NCBI RefSeq assembly: GCF_000968685.2
Contig: NZ_LAKD02000072.1
Span: 62,001-126,000 of the forward strand
Source: Streptomyces antioxidans
GTDB taxonomy: Bacteria; Actinomycetota; Actinomycetes; Streptomycetales; Streptomycetaceae
Length of the DNA stretch: 64,000 nucleotides
Direction: 5' to 3'
Under the pieces are notes generated by a model that searched no databases, had not been told where the DNA came from, and was given only the letters and a program-made list of their open reading frames with translations. How positions within the stretch are numbered: position 1 is the first letter of the stretch; each line of letters opens with the position of its first letter. Positions 59,050 through 64,000 of this stretch are shown piece by piece. The position numbers were made by a program, and so were the translations under genes.

Positions 59050-60270
59050 ATGGGGCTGAGACGCAAACGGGGCCGTCACCGCCGTCGCAAGGACCGCACG
59101 CTGCCGTTGGGCAGCGCCGTGATCGTGGCGTCGGCCGTGGCCGGGGTGTATCTGACGGCTTCGCCGGAGGGCGCGAGCGCCGTGCCCACCACCCTGTATG
59201 TCGCCACCAACGGCAGCGACGGCAACACCGGCACCCTCAACTCCCCCTACCGTAGCGTGGAGAAGGCCTTCGCCAGCGCCAAGGCGGGCACCACCATCGA
59301 GGTCCGCGGCGGTACGTACTACCCCTCCAGGACCCTGCGCAGCTCCATCAGCGGCACCCCCCGCGAGCGGGTCCAACTGCGGTCCTACCGGGCGGAGAAG
59401 GTCCGGCTCGACGGCTCCCGGCTGGGCCGGGGCTCCTCCCTGGTCTCCCTCAGCGCCGACTACTGGACGGTCTCGGGGATCGAACTGCGCAACGCCCCGG
59501 GCGGCGGCCTGGTCTGCACCTCCTGCGCGCGCAACGTCTTCCAGGACCTCAGCACCCACGGCAACGGTGACACCGGCCTCACCCTCCGCGGCGACGGCAC
59601 CAACGACAACCTCATCCGCAACCTGGACTCCTACGCCAACCACGACGACGCCACCGGCGGCCAGCGGGCCGACGGCATAGCCATCACCCACGGCTCCGGC
59701 ACCGGCAATGTGGTCACCGGATCCCGGCTGTTCCACAACAGCGACGACGGCCTCGACCTGTGGATGTGGGGCAGCCCCGTCACCATCGAGCACTCCTGGG
59801 CCTTCGGGAACGGCCGGAACCGCTGGCACATCCCCTACTTCAAGGGCGACGGCAGCGGCTTCCAGCTCGGCGCCGACCGCCGCGGCGCGCCCTCGCCCGC
59901 CCATGTCGTACGGTCCTCCGCCGCCTGGGCCAACACCAAGAGCGGCTTTGACGCGGGCGGCAACACCGGACCGCTCCGGCTCCAGCGCACCACCTCCTTC
60001 GACAACTGGGGCAAGGGCTACGCCGTCGCCGGCTCCCGCGCCCAGCTGATCCGCAACCTCGCGCTCTCCAACGGGCGCGGCAGCGCCGACACCGGCCTCC
60101 TCGCCGTCTCGCGGGACAACAACTGGGCGCCGGGCGGCCGGGCCGCCCCGCCGCTGGTCACCACCGACCCCACCACGGCCGTCAACCCCCGGAGGACGAA
60201 CGGCTCGCTGCCGCTCACCGGCTTCCTCATGGTGATGGACCGCACCGAGATCGGTTCGCCGATGAACTGA
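59050..60270 (+). CDS. Secreted PL9-like right-handed beta-helix protein
   Basis: The product is 406 aa from ATG 59050 with AGGAG 5 nt upstream. A very basic n-region and hydrophobic core form a signal peptide (about residues 1-44). The beta-helix follows the PL9 pectate-lyase pattern: LYVATNGSDGNTGTLNSPYRSVEKA, then HNSDDGLDLWMWGSPVTIEHSWAFGNG with calcium-type Asp residues. In PL9 the catalytic Lys sits in GNGFKLGG; here it is GSGFQLGA (Q272). Pectin or polygalacturonate binding is likely, cleavage uncertain. It fits the uronate-catabolism context. Confidence 0.85.
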   Translation: MGLRRKRGRHRRRKDRTLPLGSAVIVASAVAGVYLTASPEGASAVPTTLYVATNGSDGNTGTLNSPYRSVEKAFASAKAGTTIEVRGGTYYPSRTLRSSISGTPRERVQLRSYRAEKVRLDGSRLGRGSSLVSLSADYWTVSGIELRNAPGGGLVCTSCARNVFQDLSTHGNGDTGLTLRGDGTNDNLIRNLDSYANHDDATGGQRADGIAITHGSGTGNVVTGSRLFHNSDDGLDLWMWGSPVTIEHSWAFGNGRNRWHIPYFKGDGSGFQLGADRRGAPSPAHVVRSSAAWANTKSGFDAGGNTGPLRLQRTTSFDNWGKGYAVAGSRAQLIRNLALSNGRGSADTGLLAVSRDNNWAPGGRAAPPLVTTDPTTAVNPRRTNGSLPLTGFLMVMDRTEIGSPMN

Positions 60271-60364
60271 AACCTCGGGAAAACCTGTATCGCGCTCCTG
60301 GCGGGCACAATCCCCTGATCCGGCACGCCGCCGACCCGCCCGCCGTCCCCCGAGGAGCGCGACC

Positions 60365-61810
60365 ATGGCGAGACAGACCACGGACAAGGCACCGGCCCCG
60401 CCGGGGCCGGGACTCCCCCTGCTCGACCGCTACTTCCGGATATCCGAGCGGGGTTCGACCCTCGGCCGGGAGGTCCGGGGCGGCTTCGCCACCTTCTTCA
60501 CGATGGCGTACATCCTCGTCCTGAACCCGATCATCCTGGGCGGGGCCAAGGACAAGTTCGGCGAGCAGCTCTCCGGCACCCAACTCGCCACCGCCACCGC
60601 CCTGGTGGCCGCCGTGATGACCGTAGCCATGGGCATCGGCGGCAATCTGCCGCTCGCCCTCGCCGCGGGCCTCGGGCTCAACGCGGTCGTCGCCTTCCAG
60701 ATCGCCCCGCAGATGAGCTGGCCCGACGCCATGGGCCTGGTGGTCCTGGAGGGCCTGATCATCTGCGCGCTGGTGATGACCGGGCTGCGCGAGGCGGTCA
60801 TGCACGCCATCCCGCAGCCGCTGAAGCAGGCCATCAGCGTGGGGATCGGACTGTTCATCGCCTTCATCGGCTTCATCGACGCCGGGTTCGTCTCCCGCAT
60901 CCCTGGCCCCACCGGCTCCACCCCCGTACAGCTCGGCGCGGACGGGCGGCTCAGCGGCTGGCCGGTGCTGGTCTTCTGCGTGGGGGTGCTGCTGACCATC
61001 GCGCTGATGGCGCGCAAGGCCAAGGGCGCCCTGCTGATCAGCATCGTCGTCTCGACCGTGCTCGCGATCGTCATCAACGAGATCGCCGACATCCGGCCGG
61101 AGGCATGGGGGCTGACCGTGCCCACCCTCCCCGACAGCGTCGTCGACACCCCGGACTTCGGACTGCTCGGCTCCTTCAGCGTCTTCGGGGCGTTCCAGCA
61201 GGTCGGCGTGGTCACCATCGTCCTGCTGATCTTCACCCTCATCCTGTCCGACTTCTTCGACACCATGGGCACGGTCGTCGGGGTGAGCAATGAGGCCGGG
61301 CTGCTGGACGCCGAGGGCAGGGTGCCGGGGCTGGGGCGGGTGCTGCTGATCGACGGTGCGGCGGCGGCACTCGGCGGCGCCGCGTCCGCCTCGTCCAACA
61401 CCAGCTACATCGAGTCCGCGGCCGGGGTCGGCGAGGGCGCGCGCACCGGTTTCGCCAGCGTGGTCACCGGGGCGCTGTTCGGGCTCGCGCTCTTCCTGAC
61501 CCCGCTGGCCACGGTGGTGCCCGCCCAGGCCGCGGCCCCGGCGCTGATCGCGGTGGGCTTCCTGCTGATGAGCCAGGTGCGGTCGATCGACTGGGAGCGG
61601 ATCGACATCGCCGTCCCGGCGTTCCTCACCATCGCCCTGATGCCGTTCAGCTACTCCATCTCCCATGGGATCGGCGCCGGGTTCATCTCCTATGTGGTGA
61701 TCAAGACGGTGCTGGGCAAGGCGCGGGAGGTGCACTGGCTGCTGTGGGGGACGGCCGCGCTGTTCGTGGTCTACTTCGCGATCGACCCCCTGGAGCGGCT
61801 GCTCACCTGA
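60365..61810 (+). CDS. NCS2-family purine permease (AzgA-like)
   Basis: The product is 481 aa with about 14 membrane helices; CGAGGAG precedes ATG 60365. AzgA-type marks are GGFATFFTMAYILVLNPIIL, the helix GGNLPLALAAGLGLNAVVAF, LILSDFFDTMGTVVGVSNEAGLLD and ASASSNTSYIESAAGVGEGARTGFASVVTG. These carriers import adenine, guanine or hypoxanthine with protons. No purine-degradation gene is near. Confidence 0.93.
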   Translation: MARQTTDKAPAPPGPGLPLLDRYFRISERGSTLGREVRGGFATFFTMAYILVLNPIILGGAKDKFGEQLSGTQLATATALVAAVMTVAMGIGGNLPLALAAGLGLNAVVAFQIAPQMSWPDAMGLVVLEGLIICALVMTGLREAVMHAIPQPLKQAISVGIGLFIAFIGFIDAGFVSRIPGPTGSTPVQLGADGRLSGWPVLVFCVGVLLTIALMARKAKGALLISIVVSTVLAIVINEIADIRPEAWGLTVPTLPDSVVDTPDFGLLGSFSVFGAFQQVGVVTIVLLIFTLILSDFFDTMGTVVGVSNEAGLLDAEGRVPGLGRVLLIDGAAAALGGAASASSNTSYIESAAGVGEGARTGFASVVTGALFGLALFLTPLATVVPAQAAAPALIAVGFLLMSQVRSIDWERIDIAVPAFLTIALMPFSYSISHGIGAGFISYVVIKTVLGKAREVHWLLWGTAALFVVYFAIDPLERLLT

Positions 61811-61853
61811 GCCGCGGGCCCTCCGCCGCGGAAGGCCCCCGGGAACCGCCCCG

Positions 61854-62834
61854 TCAGCTGTGGCCCATGATGGGGCGCGGGCGGTAGGGGGCCTCCAGGC
61901 GGGCCACCTCCTGCTCGTCCAGCGTCAGCCCGGCCGCCGCGACCGCGTCCTCCAGATGGCGGGTCTTCGTCGCCCCGACGATCGGCGCGGTGACCCCGGG
62001 CCTGCCGAGCAGCCATGCCAGCGCGATCTGGGCCGGAGACACCCCGCGCTCCTCGGCGATCGCGCGGGTGGCGTCCACGATGGAGAAGTCCGCGTCCGCG
62101 TACCACCGCTCCACCAGCGGATCGCTACCCGCCCTGACCGTCTGCCCGGTGCGGTCCCGGTCGCGGGTGCCCGCCAGCAGCCCGCGCGCCAGCGGGCTCC
62201 ACGGGATGACGCCCACGCCCTGGTCCAGGCAGAGCGGGTTCATCTCCCGCTCCTCCTCGCGGTAGAGCAGGTTGTAGTGGTTCTGCATCGAGACGAACCG
62301 GGTCCAGCCGTGCGCCTCGGCTATGTGCTGGGCCTTGGCGAACTGCCAGGCGTACATGGAGGACGCGCCGATGTACCGGGCCTTCCCGGCCCGCACCACA
62401 TCGTGCAGCGCCTCCATCGTCTCCTCGAGCGGCGTCTCATGGTCGAAGCGGTGGATCTGGTAGAGGTCCACATGGTCGGTGCCCAGCCGCCGCAGCGAGG
62501 CGTCGATGCCCGCCATGATGTGCTTGCGGGACAGCCCGCGGTCGTTGGGGCCCTCGCCCATCGGGTTGTAGACCTTGGTGGCCAGGACGTAGTCGTCGCG
62601 GCTGGGGAAGAGCTCCCGCAGCAGCTCGCCGGTGATCTCCTCGCTGCGGCCCACCGAGTACATGTCGGCGGTGTCGAAGAAGGTCACCCCCTCCTCGGCC
62701 GCGCGCCGCACGATCGGCCGCGCGTCATCGATGTCCAGCTGCCAGGGCCGGTGCTCGGGGTTGCCGTAGCTCATCATGCCCAGGCAGATCCGCGATACCT
62801 TGACGCCCGACGCGCCCAGCCGTACGTACTCCAT
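61854..62834 (-). CDS. Aldo/keto reductase
   Basis: The product is 326 aa from ATG 62834, preceded by GGAGGAG. The catalytic tetrad is complete: D54 and Y59 (DTADMY), K87 (LATKVYN) and H128 (YQIHRFD). The NADP-binding end IALAWLLGRPGVTAPIVGATK is present. It resembles the YajO/YghZ-like subgroup. The sugar-acid neighbourhood suggests a carbohydrate substrate, without proof. It converges on the purine permease. Confidence 0.94.
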   Translation of the reverse strand: MEYVRLGASGVKVSRICLGMMSYGNPEHRPWQLDIDDARPIVRRAAEEGVTFFDTADMYSVGRSEEITGELLRELFPSRDDYVLATKVYNPMGEGPNDRGLSRKHIMAGIDASLRRLGTDHVDLYQIHRFDHETPLEETMEALHDVVRAGKARYIGASSMYAWQFAKAQHIAEAHGWTRFVSMQNHYNLLYREEEREMNPLCLDQGVGVIPWSPLARGLLAGTRDRDRTGQTVRAGSDPLVERWYADADFSIVDATRAIAEERGVSPAQIALAWLLGRPGVTAPIVGATKTRHLEDAVAAAGLTLDEQEVARLEAPYRPRPIMGHS

Positions 62835-62940
62835 GCGTCTGCTCTCCTCCTGCTCGTCCGCCCGTTCGGCCGACCCGTCACAGCAGATCACCCCGGCCGC
62901 CGGATTGTCAGCCCGGTGTGACGAAACCGCACGGCGGAGG

Positions 62941-63711
62941 TCAGAGGCGGCGGGTCGCGAGGGTGAGCCGGTCCCGGGCGTCGAACAGGGCGTCCTTGAT
63001 CATCTGCTCATGGGCGGGGGTCAGCCGGGCCACCGGCACCGAGCAGCTGATGGCGTCGCGCGAGGGGGTGCGGTACGGGATGGCGATGCCGAAGCAGCGC
63101 AGGCCCAGGGTGTTCTCCTCGCGGTCCACCGCGTACCCCTGCTCCCGGATGAGGTGCAGCTCCTCGATCAGCTTCTCGCGGTCGGTGATGGTGTGCTCGG
63201 TCAGCTGGCTCAGCGTCTCCGGCAGCAGCTTGCGCACCTGCTCGTCGGAGTACGTGGCCAGCAGCGCCTTGCCCAGCGAGGTGGAGTGGGCGGGCAGCCG
63301 GCGGCCGACGCGGGTGAAGGGGCGCAGATAGTGCTGCGACTGCCGGGTGGCGAGATAGACGACATTGGTGCCGTCGAGCCGGGCGAGGTGGATGGTCTCG
63401 GTGGTGTCGTCCGAGAGCCGGTCCAGGGTGGGGCGGGCGGCGGCCACGACTTCGTCGCCGTCGATGTAGGAGGTGCCGACGAGCAGGGCGCGCACCCCGA
63501 TCCCGTAGCGGGTGCCGGTGGCGTCCGTCTCCACCCAGCCGAGCTCCACCAGGGTGCGCAGCAGCATGTAGAGGCTCGACTTGGGGTAGCCCACGGCCTC
63601 CTGGACCGCGGCGAGGCTGTGCATCCCGGGCCGCCCGGCGAAGAACTCCAGCAGTTCGACCGTGCGGACCGCCGATTTGACCTGGGCCCCGCCCGTCTCA
63701 GCAGCTGACAT
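62941..63711 (-). CDS. IclR-family regulator
   Basis: The product is 256 aa from ATG 63711. The N-terminal winged helix is VKSAVRTVELLEFFAGRPGMHSLAAVQEAVGYPKSSLYMLLRTL; the C-terminal ligand domain contains PAHSTSLGKALLA and CFGIAIPYRTPSRDAISCSVP with the usual SCSVP end. It diverges from the semialdehyde dehydrogenase gene and probably controls it and possibly udh/kdgD. IclR proteins of the KdgR group sense sugar-acid intermediates. Confidence 0.92.
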   Translation of the reverse strand: MSAAETGGAQVKSAVRTVELLEFFAGRPGMHSLAAVQEAVGYPKSSLYMLLRTLVELGWVETDATGTRYGIGVRALLVGTSYIDGDEVVAAARPTLDRLSDDTTETIHLARLDGTNVVYLATRQSQHYLRPFTRVGRRLPAHSTSLGKALLATYSDEQVRKLLPETLSQLTEHTITDREKLIEELHLIREQGYAVDREENTLGLRCFGIAIPYRTPSRDAISCSVPVARLTPAHEQMIKDALFDARDRLTLATRRL

Positions 63712-63775
63712 CGCCTTGACCCCTCTGTTCGACCAGCCATAGAGTCCCAGGGGGATATTCATCACCCGGGACAGC

Positions 63776-63791
63776 GTTCAGCATATCGAAC
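63776..63791. promoter_or_regulatory. Possible IclR operator between the regulator and the dehydrogenase gene
   Basis: GTTC-AGCATATC-GAAC is an inverted repeat with 8-nt centre, the size of many IclR sites. It lies 65 nt from the iclR start and 56 nt from the dehydrogenase start. Confidence 0.45.
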
Positions 63792-63846
63792 ACCGTCGAT
63801 GTGTGACACGCAAGCAGCGGTAACACCACAGCAGGAGGAATCCGCG

Positions 63847-64000
63847 GTGTCAGCACCAGTGTGGAGCGTCGACCCCCGAACCGGAAAGCAGCGCGAACAG
63901 GTAGCGGTCGAAGCCACCGTGGAGGAGGTCGACCGCGTGGTGCGCGCGGCCCACGCCGCCCGCGGCTCCCTGGCCGACCGTACGGTGCGCGCCGCCCTGC
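63847..64000 (+). CDS. Aldehyde dehydrogenase, probable 2-oxoglutarate semialdehyde dehydrogenase (truncated by window end)
   Basis: GTG 63847 has AGGAGG (63833-63838) 8 nt upstream and opens a frame that runs to the window end (51 codons). The start reads SAPVWSVDPRTGKQREQVAV, as in NADP-dependent 2-oxoglutarate semialdehyde dehydrogenases that finish the aldarate pathway after KdgD. Only the N-terminal segment is visible, so catalytic Cys and Glu cannot be checked. The divergent IclR gene supports an inducible catabolic role. Confidence 0.75.
   Translation, partial: MSAPVWSVDPRTGKQREQVAVEATVEEVDRVVRAAHAARGSLADRTVRAAL

Noticed and set aside
47941..63846. Natural-product biosynthetic cluster
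   Set aside because: Regulators, pumps, an SDR and an MFS are present, but there is no core synthase of polyketide, peptide, terpene or lanthipeptide type.

Overview
The window is high-GC actinobacterial DNA, almost certainly from a Streptomyces chromosome core. The evidence is the whiA developmental regulator beside a YvcK-type gene, an opcA-zwf-tal-tkt block, a ctaA/ctaB pair, an RbpA-family protein, a sufR-led suf operon, many GTG starts and several apparently leaderless genes. From memory, the order whiA - gap/pgk/tpiA/secG - pgi/pgl/opcA/zwf/tal/tkt - ctaB - ctaA - suf - dapD matches the conserved streptomycete arrangement. I see no rRNA, tRNA, CRISPR array, prophage, transposase or antibiotic gene cluster.

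Region 1 (1-20.1 kb) is central carbon metabolism. The end of yvcK overlaps whiA. A secreted zinc carboxypeptidase follows, then gap, pgk, tpiA and secG, an RbpA-family RNA-polymerase-binding protein (probably the RbpB paralogue), an MFS exporter and pgi. On the minus strand lies the pentose-phosphate set tkt, tal, zwf, opcA, pgl; zwf-opcA-pgl are joined by 4-nt overlaps. A bidirectional hairpin separates pgi from pgl.

Region 2 (19-24.7 kb) holds haem A synthesis (ctaB, ctaA), a small conserved protein, an amidohydrolase-like protein and an ABC-2 exporter. Region 3 (24.9-31.6 kb) is the suf Fe-S assembly operon: sufR, sufB, sufD, a Rieske ferredoxin, sufC, sufS, sufU and sufT, mostly joined by 4-nt overlaps and closed by a UUCG hairpin. 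It starts with a CAAC-N6-GTTG operator that overlaps the likely -10 element and start codon. A possible iron-regulator box lies just upstream.

Region 4 (31.7-52.3 kb) is a mixed core/accessory stretch: an SMR efflux pump with its TetR, dapD, a 1619-aa protein of unknown function, a secreted nuclease, an acidic DG-repeat protein, a Tat-exported PhoX-type phosphatase behind a PHO-box-like repeat, an LLM flavin enzyme, a double-TerD protein, and three regulator/transporter/enzyme units with clear palindromic operators (EamA/TetR, SDR, MarR-MFS-hydrolase).

Region 5 (52.7-64 kb) looks like sugar-acid catabolism. It has uronate dehydrogenase (udh), 5-dehydro-4-deoxyglucarate dehydratase (kdgD), an uncharacterised protein translationally coupled to kdgD, an MFS carrier, a secreted PL9-like beta-helix protein, an IclR regulator, and the first 51 codons of what looks like 2-oxoglutarate semialdehyde dehydrogenase. 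Together these outline an oxidative route from uronic acids to 2-oxoglutarate, with the lactonase/dehydratase steps not visible. A polysaccharide deacetylase, a purine permease, an aldo/keto reductase and a scar made of two gene remnants lie among them. The strongest candidates for something undescribed are the kdgD-coupled protein (54853-56052) and the 1619-aa orphan (33726-38585). All database-type statements here are from memory and were not run.
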